The notes under the pieces are model-generated. The model ran no database searches, was not told where the DNA came from, and was given only the letters and a program-made list of their open reading frames with translations. Of a stretch of 32,754 nt of DNA, positions 9,000-17,193 are shown one piece after another. The position numbers were made by a program, and so were the translations under genes. The stretch comes from Candidatus Danuiimicrobium aquiferis. GTDB taxonomy: Bacteria > Omnitrophota > Omnitrophia > Omnitrophales > Danuiimicrobiaceae. Every line of letters starts with the position of its first letter. Position 1 is the stretch's first letter. The stretch covers positions 1 to 32,754 of the forward strand of contig MHFR01000005.1 of assembly GCA_001804285.1 (NCBI GenBank), given 5' to 3'.

Positions 9000-9129
9000 A
9001 ATAATATCTGAGGGATGCAGGAGCTCATTGATTTTTTTATTTAATTTTATTTTTTTAAGAATGGCATAACTATAGTGGATTAAGGCGTTTAGGAATAATA
9101 GAGATCAATAAAAAGCCCGTAAAAGGGTT

Positions 9130-9158
9130 TTGACATAATCCGCCTTTAGCAGTATGAT
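9130..9158 (+). promoter_or_regulatory. near-consensus sigma70 promoter for a small transcript
   Basis: TTGACA at 9130-9135, then 17 bp, then TATGAT at 9153-9158. The -35 box and spacing are at consensus and the -10 box differs at one base. Expected start is about 9165. No credible reading frame follows before the terminator at 9226-9305. Confidence 0.8.
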
Positions 9159-9164
9159 CATTAC

Positions 9165-9305
9165 AGTTTTGATCGTTGTTTGATAAGCGAATTGGTAGTA
9201 TGAGAGATGAAGGTTAATCTCCGCGGAGCGCAGCGGATCCCCAAATCACTCCACCGGCAGCGTCCAGTGCCGGACACATCACCATCCGCTGCGCTCTTTT
9301 TTTTT
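9165..9305 (+). ncRNA. candidate small RNA, about 140 nt, function unknown
   Basis: The stretch runs from the start predicted by the promoter at 9130-9158 to the T9 tract of the terminator. The first 60 nt are mostly unpaired and purine-rich (TGAGAGATGAAGG). The 3' half folds into a long stem with an inner hairpin. The only reading frame inside is a five-codon ATG at 9200, which is not convincing as a gene. I do not recognise 6S, SRP, tmRNA or a known riboswitch. The boundaries are inferred from the promoter and terminator. Confidence 0.55.
9226..9305 (+). terminator. intrinsic terminator with nested hairpin and T9
   Basis: GAGCGCAGCGGAT (9226-9238) pairs perfectly with ATCCGCTGCGCTC (9284-9296) over 13 bp. 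Inside the loop CCGGCA (9254-9259) pairs with TGCCGG (9268-9273). Nine T residues follow at 9297-9305. Confidence 0.8.
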
Positions 9306-9456
9306 AACGACATTCGAATCTGGGAATTTCCAGCTCTAAAAATTGAGTTACCGTTTTTGACCAAGGGTTGCTTATTTTTCACGTCCCCCAAAGGCACATA
9401 TAATATTTTTTTAAGGATTTTTTTCATTAGGGCCTCAGGTTTTAAGATATCTGTGT

Positions 9457-9486
9457 TTGACAAATTCATACAAGCTCAAGTATACT
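9457..9486 (+). promoter_or_regulatory. sigma70-type promoter of the thioesterase gene
   Basis: TTGACA at 9457-9462 and TATACT at 9481-9486 with an 18-bp spacer. The expected start, near 9493, gives a leader of about 70 nt before the ATG at 9563. Confidence 0.7.
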
Positions 9487-9562
9487 TCCACTTCTTCAGT
9501 GAATAGCGAAAGAGTCTTTTTGCGCTTTTAGAATATAAAATTAGATCGGGAGGATCAAGCAT

Positions 9563-10069
9563 ATGGCAGGTAAAGAATTTGTGCTTAAGCATACCGTTTA
9601 TTTGAATGAAACCAATGCAATGGCCGGTGTCGTGTATTTTGCAAATTTTGTAAAATGGCAGGGGATGACCCGGGAAGAATTTTTCATTAAAGTATTTCCC
9701 AACTGGGCGGAGATCATGAAGCTTGCCACCGATGGTTTTGTGAATATGATCACTGTTGAAGAACATTCTTTTTTTAGGCGTCATGCGTTTTTTGGTGATG
9801 TGATGATTATGAAACTTCAGACTGCAAATTTGAGGAAATGCAGTTTTGATCTCATCTTTAAAGTGTTCCGGAATACCGAAGATGAGCTGATTTACGAAGG
9901 TTGGCAGAGGCTGACCTTTGACGATTGTAAGGGGAATTTTATTCCGATTCCGGAGCCAATCCGCCAATCGATCCTCGATTATGAAACTTCAAATCCTGAT
10001 TACAAGAAGAAAACGATTAGAAGAGAGAAAGAGAAGGAATCTGAAACGTTAACAGCGGCCAACGCTTAA
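9563..10069 (+). CDS. hotdog-fold thioesterase, enediyne/TEBC-like variant
   Basis: This 168-residue protein belongs to the 4HBT/YbgC hotdog family, which hydrolyses acyl-CoA or acyl-carrier thioesters. The signature region NETNAMAGVVYFANFVKWQG (15-34) is closer to enediyne-pathway thioesterases of the CalE7 type, where 'ETN' replaces the 'DTD/CDP' containing the catalytic Asp of classic 4HBT enzymes; here the position is Asn18. CalE7-type enzymes work without that acid, so activity is still possible. The C-terminal 30 residues are charged and probably disordered. GGGAGG lies ten bases before the ATG and a strong promoter at 9457-9486. No polyketide synthase is in the window, so the substrate is unknown. 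Confidence 0.82.
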   Translation: MAGKEFVLKHTVYLNETNAMAGVVYFANFVKWQGMTREEFFIKVFPNWAEIMKLATDGFVNMITVEEHSFFRRHAFFGDVMIMKLQTANLRKCSFDLIFKVFRNTEDELIYEGWQRLTFDDCKGNFIPIPEPIRQSILDYETSNPDYKKKTIRREKEKESETLTAANA

Positions 10070-10090
10070 TCGGGATTGAAATTTCTTTTC

Positions 10091-10759
10091 ATGAATCACT
10101 TTACGTTTTCCGCGATTCTTTGTTTTGTCTTTTGTTTGGTGAGCGGTTTGTTTTTCATCGCCAAGCAGGATCGATCCAGCCGCTTGTTTGGAATTTTCTG
10201 GCTTACAGTTTCCTTTTGGTGCTCGTTTGTCGGATTTCAATTCAATTTATTGAATGTGATGCCACATTTTTGGTGGGGGTGGCTTCTCCATTTCGGCTGT
10301 ATTATGGTGCCGGTCGTATTTATGCATTTTGCATTGGTATTTTCGGGTGCGCTTCAACGCTCGGGCATGCAAAACTTCCTAAAATTAGGCTATTGGATTG
10401 CCGCTGTATTTCTGCTTTTGATTCTTTTCTCAAATTGGTTTACCGCTGAAATAGCATACCGCGACACTTTGAATTATCCCCGGCCGTCTTTTTTGTATCC
10501 GGTCTATATTGTTTTCTTTCAAGTGATGGGACTTGTGGGAACTCTTGCGCTTTTTCAAATGCGCAAGGCGCTTTCGCCGGAAAAGCGGAAATGGTTATAC
10601 GTTTATTTGGTGGTGCATTTGTTTGCGCATGCTGGGGCGATGGATAATTATCTGATCATGTATGATGTCCGCATTTTTCCGCTTTATCCTTACGGACTTT
10701 ACATGATTCTTCCGTATGTTGTTTTGGGGAGTATTGCATTCCGGAAAATTCGCCATTAA
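10091..10759 (+). CDS. membrane protein resembling a histidine-kinase 7TM sensor domain, no kinase
   Basis: The 222-residue protein has about seven hydrophobic segments. The spacing and short motifs (LFGIFWLTVSFWC, HFGCIMVPVVFMHFALVF, YVVLGSIAF near the end) resemble the N-terminal membrane module of histidine kinases of the HisKA_7TM type. In such kinases a cytoplasmic GAF/PAS, HisKA and ATPase part follows the last helix; here the frame stops at once, 56 bp before a repeat element. It may be a kinase remnant or a stand-alone sensor. A TTG at 10076 is an alternative start. It lies 21 bp after the thioesterase gene and is probably cotranscribed with it. Confidence 0.75.
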   Translation: MNHFTFSAILCFVFCLVSGLFFIAKQDRSSRLFGIFWLTVSFWCSFVGFQFNLLNVMPHFWWGWLLHFGCIMVPVVFMHFALVFSGALQRSGMQNFLKLGYWIAAVFLLLILFSNWFTAEIAYRDTLNYPRPSFLYPVYIVFFQVMGLVGTLALFQMRKALSPEKRKWLYVYLVVHLFAHAGAMDNYLIMYDVRIFPLYPYGLYMILPYVVLGSIAFRKIRH

Positions 10760-10815
10760 ACTAAATGTAGTTGTTTATCGTTTTGAAGTTATTATCTGTG
10801 AAGGTCTTGATGTTT

Positions 10816-11006
10816 TGTCATTTCCGCGTCCGCCTAACATCCGCCAAAATACGCGTCGGACTCGCCGCGCTGTTTGGCGAGAACTGGCGGATCCGCCGTT
10901 CTGTTGGGCGGAAAAACGGGAATCCAGAAAAATGCTGGATGCCCGCTAACCCCGGAAAAGCTGGGGCCGGCCCTTTCTTTCCCAAGGGAAACATGCGGGC
11001 ATGACA
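10816..11006. repeat. palindrome-ended dispersed repeat, long copy 1
   Basis: A 191-bp element bounded by TGTCATTTCCGC (10816-10827) and its inverted counterpart GCGGGCATGACA (10995-11006). A 75-bp core (10838-10912) is nearly identical, with three substitutions, to the reverse complement of 17242-17316. It contains hairpins such as CTCGCC/GGCGAG and GGCGGATCCGCC. It encodes nothing credible and looks like a miniature inverted-repeat or REP/BIME-like element. It lies between convergent genes, where it could also end transcription. Confidence 0.8.
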
Positions 11007-11022
11007 GAAATGAAACCTGTCG

Positions 11023-11718
11023 TTACTCATCCAAAATTATGATTTTCGTCATCGCCACAGGTGTTAAAGGCCTATCCATCGGATCTCTGGAAACTCTTGC
11101 GATGGCGTGAACCACTTCAATTCCCGATGTCACTTGCCCGAACACGGAATGACGGCCATTCAAATGCGGGGTGGGGTCTTCCGTGATAAAAAATTGACTG
11201 CCGTTCGTATTGGGGCCGCTATTAGCCATCGAAAGAATGCCCGGTTTGTCATGGCGAAGATTCGGGGAGAATTCATCCTTAAATTGATATCCGGGACCAC
11301 CGCGGCCGGTGCCGGTCGGATCTCCGGTTTGAATCATGAAGCCGGGAATGACCCGGTGGAAGATGATGCCGTCATAAAACCCTTTTTTAGCGAGGGTTGC
11401 AAAATTTTCAACCGTTTTCGGAGCTTCTTTTGCAAAAAGATCTGCTTCGATGGGGCCCATGGTGGTTTCGATTCTGATTTTGACAATATCTTTTAACACG
11501 GGTTTTACCTCTTCGGCCTTTGCTTGAGCCGTTTTTTCTTGTGTTTGAATTGGTTGTTGTTGAGTTTGTTGTTGTGGGGCGGTTGTTTTGGCTTGTGTTG
11601 CCGGTGCCACTTGGACTATTGGTTTCGTTTCCGTTTTTGAGCTGGAAACCGTAAAAGCACAACCGGCGAGAGCAATAAAGAATAATAACAAGAATATTTT
11701 TAAATTCATTAATTTCAT
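11023..11718 (-). CDS. cyclophilin-type peptidyl-prolyl isomerase lipoprotein
   Basis: The enzyme speeds cis-trans isomerisation of prolyl bonds, here probably at the cell-envelope surface. The 231-residue protein starts with a lipoprotein signal (hydrophobic helix then ALAGC, Cys20), followed by a Q/T/K-rich flexible linker to about residue 75. The cyclophilin domain follows with [33 protein letters not shown] and [11 protein letters not shown], which carry the catalytic Arg and the Gln/Phe of the active site. CCAGGAGGA sits just upstream of the ATG. It is transcribed alone on the minus strand, divergent from dtd and convergent with the thioesterase pair. Confidence 0.94.
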   Translation of the reverse strand: MKLMNLKIFLLLFFIALAGCAFTVSSSKTETKPIVQVAPATQAKTTAPQQQTQQQPIQTQEKTAQAKAEEVKPVLKDIVKIRIETTMGPIEADLFAKEAPKTVENFATLAKKGFYDGIIFHRVIPGFMIQTGDPTGTGRGGPGYQFKDEFSPNLRHDKPGILSMANSGPNTNGSQFFITEDPTPHLNGRHSVFGQVTSGIEVVHAIARVSRDPMDRPLTPVAMTKIIILDE

Positions 11719-11746
11719 AATATTTCCTCCTGGTTAAGAAAAAGAT

Positions 11747-11775
11747 AAAGTAACATTGAAAGTCCGTTGCGTCAA
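11747..11775 (-). promoter_or_regulatory. probable promoter of the cyclophilin gene
   Basis: Read on the minus strand, TTGACG (11775-11770) and TACTTT (11752-11747) are spaced by 17 bp and lie 29 bp upstream of the ATG at 11718. Confidence 0.5.
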
Positions 11776-11819
11776 GAAATTGGAGTTTGTCAAAGGGTCA
11801 TTTTGCTGAAAGGGCGTGC

Positions 11820-11847
11820 TTGCTCCGTTTCAAATAATCTGTATGAT
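11820..11847 (+). promoter_or_regulatory. probable promoter of dtd, very close to its start codon
   Basis: TATGAT at 11842-11847 is a good -10 box, with a weak TTGCTC -35 box at 11820-11825 (16-bp spacer). Its expected start point falls within about three bases of the dtd ATG at 11856, and no Shine-Dalgarno is present. Confidence 0.5.
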
Positions 11848-11855
11848 AGTAAACT

Positions 11856-12299
11856 ATGAGAATTTTAATTCAACGTGTCAAACAAGCTTACGTCGTTATG
11901 AGCGGCAAACAAGTTTCTGCGATTACCAAAGGGTTGCTTTTGTTTGTTGGAATGTCGAAAGAGGATACCGAAAATGATCTTGAGCGGCTTGCCGAGAAAG
12001 TCCTGAGCCTCAGGATTTTTGAAGATGAACAAGGAAAAATGAACCTTAATATTTTTCAAGCTCAGGGAGAAATTCTGAGTGTTCCACAATTTACATTATA
12101 TGCCGATCTCCGGAAGGGCAACCGGCCCGGATTTGAAGAAGCAGCCGACCCTAAAACTGCCGAAGGGCTATGGAAAAAATTGAATGATCGCTTGAGACAA
12201 AGCGGTCTCATGGTTGGCGAAGGTGTTTTCGGAGCGCATATGGAAATTGAGTTAGTGAATGACGGCCCGGTCACGATTTGGCTGGATTCGAGAGGGTGA
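11856..12299 (+). CDS. dtd: D-aminoacyl-tRNA deacylase
   Basis: Dtd removes D-amino acids (and glycine) mischarged onto tRNAs and so protects translation. The 147-residue protein is full length for the family. It has the two active-site motifs: SVPQFTLYAD (the SQFTL-type motif, with Pro for Ser-Gln spacing kept) and VNDGPVTIW (the Gly-cisPro motif). The N-terminus MRILIQRVKQAYV is typical. There is no Shine-Dalgarno, and the -10 box is only eight bases before the ATG, so the mRNA may be leaderless. It is followed by a lipoprotein gene after one base, so the two are probably cotranscribed. Confidence 0.96.
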   Translation: MRILIQRVKQAYVVMSGKQVSAITKGLLLFVGMSKEDTENDLERLAEKVLSLRIFEDEQGKMNLNIFQAQGEILSVPQFTLYADLRKGNRPGFEEAADPKTAEGLWKKLNDRLRQSGLMVGEGVFGAHMEIELVNDGPVTIWLDSRG

Positions 12300-12300
12300 T

Positions 12301-13170
12301 ATGATTTTTTCAAAATATAACCGGCAAATTTTTATTCAAGGGATTTTCTTTTTGATATTCTTTACCGGCTGCGCAAATTTTCCGTTCCGTGTGGTGGATA
12401 TCAACTTTGACGATCCGTCCGCGAAACTTGGAATTCAAAATGTAAAGCCCACCGCGGAAGAAGCGGATGGCGTCGTTTTGAGATTCTTTCCACCGAACGG
12501 CGGGCGATTAAGTGCGCGCGAAGAGACGACGATGTATCACTTTGTTAAAGACGGTCGTGGAATGGAAATGAAATTCGATCGGGAGATGACGATACTCACT
12601 GCTCCGGGCAGCAGAGAAGATTCATACATGAATGGAATGAAATCCGTTTTTAAGGGCGAGGCGGGCGAAGCGGATGAAAAAACAGAAGTGACAACCCGCG
12701 GCGAAATTCTGCAATTTATCCAGGGATTTCACAAATCAAAGTACGGGAAACTAATAATCACCAATTGGCGAAGAGCGCCGATGTTACCCGAATGGAAAAT
12801 CAAAATTGGAGATCACTGGAGTTATGATGAGATAATGGATGTAAGGATTGATTCCCGCTGGGTGAAACAGGAAGATCCGTTGCCGTATATTATTAAAGCG
12901 GAAAGTGAGTTGGCCGGTTTTGCGTTAGTGGGAAGAACGCGGTGTGTTGTTATTAAAACCCGGATGACCGAAACCAAGCAGGAACGGTTGAAGGTGCTAT
13001 TTAAGGAACTGGTGATGAATATTACGGCTAACGTCGAAGAGCTGATTTACCTTGATTATCAAACCGGAACCTTGACTGCAAAAATCACCAAAATCCACAG
13101 CGAAGCTACCGATTCAAAAATGACAATGACGAATAAGGGGGAAAGCCAGTCGATTTATTATTTATTGTGA
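12301..13170 (+). CDS. lipoprotein of unknown function
   Basis: The 289-residue protein begins with a hydrophobic segment ending in the lipobox FFTGC, so it is predicted to be exported and lipidated. The remainder looks like one beta-rich domain without motifs I recognise: REETTMYHFVKDGRG, LPEWKIKIGDHWSYDEIMDV and LIYLDYQTGTLTAKITKI. The pattern recalls periplasmic proteins that measure or bind polymers, but that is only an impression. The start at 12301 is supported by GAGAGGGTGAT directly upstream and by the signal peptide. An in-frame ATG at 12259 inside dtd would bury the signal. It sits one base after dtd. Confidence 0.82.
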   Translation: MIFSKYNRQIFIQGIFFLIFFTGCANFPFRVVDINFDDPSAKLGIQNVKPTAEEADGVVLRFFPPNGGRLSAREETTMYHFVKDGRGMEMKFDREMTILTAPGSREDSYMNGMKSVFKGEAGEADEKTEVTTRGEILQFIQGFHKSKYGKLIITNWRRAPMLPEWKIKIGDHWSYDEIMDVRIDSRWVKQEDPLPYIIKAESELAGFALVGRTRCVVIKTRMTETKQERLKVLFKELVMNITANVEELIYLDYQTGTLTAKITKIHSEATDSKMTMTNKGESQSIYYLL

Positions 13171-13200
13171 AGAAAATCGGCACCCAAATGCGATTTAATG

Positions 13201-13236
13201 TGATATACTTAATCACCTAATTTAATCTAAGGAGGT
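13201..13236 (+). promoter_or_regulatory. extended -10 promoter and distant Shine-Dalgarno before the secreted glycan-active gene
   Basis: TGATATACT at 13201-13209 is an extended -10 element without a good -35 box. AAGGAGGT at 13229-13236 is a perfect Shine-Dalgarno but lies 18 bases before the ATG at 13255, further than usual. No closer in-frame start exists because a CTG is followed by TAA. Confidence 0.45.
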
Positions 13237-13254
13237 TATCTGTAAAATCAAGTA

Positions 13255-16200
13255 ATGAAAAAATTATCTGTCATTTTCTCTTTATTTTTCCTTCTGTTAT
13301 GCCTGTTTAACTCTCCCAACGCTTACTGCTTTACCGATACGGATGGTGATTTATTGCCCGATTCATGGGAACAACAATATCCGACTGCAGCTGATCCCGC
13401 TAGTGATCCGGACGGTGACCGATTAGCAAACTTGGACGAATTTCATGCCAATACAAATCCGCTTCAATCTACTCCGGCCAATACGCTCACAGAAACTCAG
13501 CTGTTAAAATTATTTCAAGGGAAAACATTTCTTTTCTTTTGGGAACAGACTTCGGGAGCACCCTATTACTTCGCTCACGACAATTCAGATTACAACGGTG
13601 GAGGAGGCAGCGAAAATTTCAATTCGAATGCAGGGATTGGATTTTCTTTTGTTTCGTATGTTATCGCCGATCAAAATGACTGGGTGAGTCACGCGGAGGC
13701 ATACAATCGAATCCGAGCGGCTTTGGCCCGTTTGGTCGAATTGCAAAATCCGATTTACGGCGATATCGGCGGTCCTTTGACTCAACAAGGCAACCGTTAT
13801 GGATACACATACCATTTTATCAATAATGACGGCTGGCGAGCTTATAACAATGTTGAAATTTCAACAATTGATCATGCATTGCTCACAGCAGGAGCGCTTG
13901 TTGCCGCATCCTATTACCGTGGAACGGAAGTTGAAATGTTAGCTCATCAATTGTTTGACAATACGCAGTGGAATTGGCTTTATGACGGCAATGTGTTTTA
14001 TCAAGGGTGGTCTGAAGGATGCAGTGCCGGCCAGAATTGCATCGAGGGTGGCCACACATCAGATTGGTGGAATCGGTATTCAGAACTTATGATTTTGCTT
14101 TTTCAAACGATGTCGGCAGATTCTTCGAAAGGTGTTAATGAACACGCATGGCAATATCTTTCTTATGGGCAACCTGTGATGTTTCCTTCGGAATGGGCAC
14201 ACATCAATCCCTATAATCCAAGTGATCCAAAAACCTTTACCTATCATAACGGTCTGCCGGTTTCCGAAGCGACTGGATTCAGGAATGACGAAGGCATGTT
14301 TCGTTACATTCATGCGGGTTCCATTCATAATCATCAATATTCCCACATGTATGCCGATTTCCGAAACCGGGCGGATGGTTTCAAGGGAACAAATTTCTTT
14401 AACAATTCGGTCAATGCCACAATGGCGAATCGCCAATATTGCATTCGCCTGAACGAAACCGCGTTTGGTGGCGTTCCCGAAAGTCCCGATCCGTTTATTC
14501 GCCAGCCTTATGAGACGTATGGTCCTGATTCATGGGGGCTTTTGGCTGGAATTGCTTCGGATGGAAATTACAAAGTTCTGCAGCCAATTGTCATGTATTG
14601 GGATGTTTTTACGGTTGACAATATTGCAGCCAATAATGACAGCAGTACGGTTTTTCTTTATGCTGCGCCTGCTTCGACTGCGTTTACGCCGAAAGAATCA
14701 ATCGGTTTAATGAAGAATATTTTCAGCCGCTATCAGAATAACGAGGCAGGATACGACGCTCTTGTGGGTCATTACGGTTTTATGAATTCATACAATCACG
14801 GCCGTGGACATCATCGAAGCGATCCTCCGGGTCATTATTCTGCAGCAACGATTGCAATCGATCAAGGTGCGGTAATCGAATCGATTGAAAATTATTTGAC
14901 CGGTATGGTTTGGAAGTTGGCGATGCAGCAATCAAGGATTACAAACGGAATGGCGCGCGCCGGTGTCGGATTTAACGTCGGAGATGTTGAGCCGACGATT
15001 ATGAATTTTGATAATGGTAGTGATCCTACGTCATTTGGTGGTTTTGTTGGTGCTTGGGATACCGGTTCTGCCGTTTATGAAAATATTGGGGATCCATACC
15101 CGGCGATCAATTACGGCCCGCAAAATTGGAGCATTAAGATTTCCGTGTCGGGGACGGGCGATGGTGCGTTTATGACATTAAATAACCACAGCGTAAGCCA
15201 AAAGGACCGAGTCAGTTTTTGGATTAAGGGAAATACGACAAGTGAAGATTTTTGGGTCGGATTAAAAGACAGCCATACAGACTATAAAGGGGAGTCATTC
15301 GCACTTGAGCAATACGAACATAAAGTTCGAATATCGGATTACATTCCCGGAGGATCGATCCCAAATGAATGGATTGAAGTTCGAATTCCATTGCTTGTTT
15401 TCGAACAGGCCGGTGTGCGGTTAACGCGTCTTGATAATATTTCCTTCACGAATGAAAAAGCCGGCGGCGGCCAGATTTGGGTGGACGATATTGCATTTCT
15501 CGGCGACGAATTCAAACCCGAACCGCCGGTCAATGTTCAGAAATCAGTCCAACCGAGTCAAGTTGAGATTACGTGGGATGAAAACACAGAAACCGATGTA
15601 GTGGGTTACAACATTTACCGCTGGGTGCCGGGGACGGCGGCAATCAACAAATTAAATGGGGAAAACTTGGTTGTAAGCAATTCTTACGTGGACACGGATC
15701 CGGGTACAGACCCTGCCAACAATCTTTATGCCGTGACGGCTGTTGATAATTCGACGTTCAAAAACGAAAGCGTTTTTTCCAATGAATTCTTTTTCACAGT
15801 TCATCACAAAATAGAGTATCTCCCAAAAGAACAATACAGCTCCGCCGGTGCGGCGAAGATGATTTTGAATTATATGAAAAATCCGGTGAGTCAGGCGGAT
15901 ATTTATAATTACGGGATTCAGTATAATCAACTCGTGAATCAAAGTTCAGGAAAAGAACTCGATCCGGATGGAATGGCGACGACGATCGGGCATTTTGATC
16001 CGTATGATCCTGTCATTGCGAATCCATATAATTCTTACGATTCATTGCCGGGCGGGAATCCTTATCAAGGATATAATTTTTCCGTTGAAATGCAGCTCGA
16101 TATACATGATTACATGCGCGATTTAGCACATTGGATGGATTATCCCGCGCCACTTTATTGGGGTTCTCCGGACAAAACAAATCCCGCGAAAGTGCCGCCG

Positions 16201-17139
16201 GCCGTTCCGATTTTCGGAAGTCAACCGGATCCTTTAAAAGCTTACAATTATTGGATAGTTGTGAACGGGTTTTCCGCCAGCCGGGATCCATTGCCGGATG
16301 AAAACAACCCGTGGTACACGCCTGATTTTACCGTTTATGGGTTTTGGCTAACAGATCCGACTCCTTACCATCCGGATCCTAAGTTAAGTGGTATCGGCGT
16401 GAATCGTTTTGTAACGGCATCGGAAGCTGCGTTGACCTATTTTAAACCGTTGACGGCCGTTTCTGGAGACAAATATAACGGAAAATTTGTGCTTGTTGCC
16501 GAGCCGCCGCCTGTGATGAGTACCGCAACGGTGGAGATCTCGGACTTTGGAACGCAACCGCTTGATCAAGCAGCACGGACGGTGATGATGACGCAGTCGG
16601 CTTATGTTTTAGAACCTGCCCCGACCGATTCTGTAACAAATAAAAAATCCAGGCCAAACCGTCTGAATCTTGCGGGCATTGACTGGAGCAAGGTGATTCC
16701 GCCGTTTGTTTTGGATGATCCTTCTTTTTCTAAAGCGTATTCGGGTTCTATTGCAACGCGCGCGGCATTGGTTAAAAGCGGTGGTGGAAGCAGGAATTAC
16801 TATATCGTTGCATTCGATCGATACGTTCCCGAAGTTAATCGGACGTTGACCTCGGTCGCCATTGCTTTGGATACGGATAAAACAACCTTACGGGAAGCGA
16901 CTTGGATGGATCAACCCGTTTCGTATCGTTTGATCCAGAAGTCGAAAGCCATCAATTTGGTTTTACAAACCATCGCAGTTTCGGCACGACAAAAGAAGCT
17001 GTTAACCTTGACTGCAGTTGCCGAGTTAATTTGGGAACCAGTCGACCGAATCAGTTCGTCGCCGTTCGAACCTTATTGGAAAGTGTTGATCGGAAATAAA
17101 ATTTATTACGTCAAACAGGACGGCACGGTTCTGACCTGA
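13255..17139 (+). CDS. secreted multidomain glycoamylase-like protein with a degenerate C39-like domain
   Basis: The 1294-residue protein has a signal peptide (1-25). Two calcium-binding type repeats follow (DTDGDLLPDSWE and DPDGDRLANLDEF, 28-63). A glycoamylase-like domain of the PF10091/GH144 kind (about 82-565) contains the hallmark block ending IDQGAVIESIENYLTG before MVWKLAM. A beta-sandwich, carbohydrate-binding-like region (583-750) comes next, then a fibronectin type III domain (756-850, with VEITWDENTETDVVGYNIYR). From about 857 there is a C39-peptidase-like region in which the catalytic Cys is Ser863 (SAGAAKMIL) and the catalytic His is Tyr999. The last 200 residues are unassigned. 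GH144 enzymes cut beta-1,2-glucans, so a polysaccharide substrate outside the cell is likely; the exact glycan is unknown. Confidence 0.85.
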   Translation: MKKLSVIFSLFFLLLCLFNSPNAYCFTDTDGDLLPDSWEQQYPTAADPASDPDGDRLANLDEFHANTNPLQSTPANTLTETQLLKLFQGKTFLFFWEQTSGAPYYFAHDNSDYNGGGGSENFNSNAGIGFSFVSYVIADQNDWVSHAEAYNRIRAALARLVELQNPIYGDIGGPLTQQGNRYGYTYHFINNDGWRAYNNVEISTIDHALLTAGALVAASYYRGTEVEMLAHQLFDNTQWNWLYDGNVFYQGWSEGCSAGQNCIEGGHTSDWWNRYSELMILLFQTMSADSSKGVNEHAWQYLSYGQPVMFPSEWAHINPYNPSDPKTFTYHNGLPVSEATGFRNDEGMFRYIHAGSIHNHQYSHMYADFRNRADGFKGTNFFNNSVNATMANRQYCIRLNETAFGGVPESPDPFIRQPYETYGPDSWGLLAGIASDGNYKVLQPIVMYWDVFTVDNIAANNDSSTVFLYAAPASTAFTPKESIGLMKNIFSRYQNNEAGYDALVGHYGFMNSYNHGRGHHRSDPPGHYSAATIAIDQGAVIESIENYLTGMVWKLAMQQSRITNGMARAGVGFNVGDVEPTIMNFDNGSDPTSFGGFVGAWDTGSAVYENIGDPYPAINYGPQNWSIKISVSGTGDGAFMTLNNHSVSQKDRVSFWIKGNTTSEDFWVGLKDSHTDYKGESFALEQYEHKVRISDYIPGGSIPNEWIEVRIPLLVFEQAGVRLTRLDNISFTNEKAGGGQIWVDDIAFLGDEFKPEPPVNVQKSVQPSQVEITWDENTETDVVGYNIYRWVPGTAAINKLNGENLVVSNSYVDTDPGTDPANNLYAVTAVDNSTFKNESVFSNEFFFTVHHKIEYLPKEQYSSAGAAKMILNYMKNPVSQADIYNYGIQYNQLVNQSSGKELDPDGMATTIGHFDPYDPVIANPYNSYDSLPGGNPYQGYNFSVEMQLDIHDYMRDLAHWMDYPAPLYWGSPDKTNPAKVPPAVPIFGSQPDPLKAYNYWIVVNGFSASRDPLPDENNPWYTPDFTVYGFWLTDPTPYHPDPKLSGIGVNRFVTASEAALTYFKPLTAVSGDKYNGKFVLVAEPPPVMSTATVEISDFGTQPLDQAARTVMMTQSAYVLEPAPTDSVTNKKSRPNRLNLAGIDWSKVIPPFVLDDPSFSKAYSGSIATRAALVKSGGGSRNYYIVAFDRYVPEVNRTLTSVAIALDTDKTTLREATWMDQPVSYRLIQKSKAINLVLQTIAVSARQKKLLTLTAVAELIWEPVDRISSSPFEPYWKVLIGNKIYYVKQDGTVLT

Positions 17140-17193
17140 CTTTCTCAGTGATGTATCTATTCAGCGTTCCGAAGTGGTGAATATGCCAACTTG

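Larger units (their letters stand above)
9000..9562. other. 563-bp intergenic region holding a candidate sRNA gene and a promoter
   Basis: Open frames of about 100 codons exist on both strands here but have low-complexity, unconvincing translations and no Shine-Dalgarno. Features I can support are a near-consensus promoter (9130-9158), a transcript ending at a strong terminator (9226-9305), and a second promoter (9457-9486) for the thioesterase gene. Around 9015-9060 there is only a T/A-rich stretch with weak palindromes. A 7-bp stem (AAAGCCC, GGGTTTT; 9112-9131) overlaps the sRNA -35 box. Confidence 0.6.

Noticed and set aside
9161-9506. Overlapping open frames of about 100 codons on both strands between sod and the thioesterase gene
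   Set aside because: No Shine-Dalgarno, atypical composition, and they run through a strong promoter and terminator.
10741-10815. A possible frameshifted continuation of the 7TM protein (FAIKLNVVVYRFEVII)
   Set aside because: Only weak similarity to the linker of 7TM kinases and it runs into the repeat after about 25 codons, so I do not call a frameshift.
10716-11110. Several short plus- and minus-strand frames over the repeat at 10816-11006
   Set aside because: They cross the repeat ends and the start of the 3' end of the cyclophilin gene, and translate repeat sequence; similar frames occur in the second copy.
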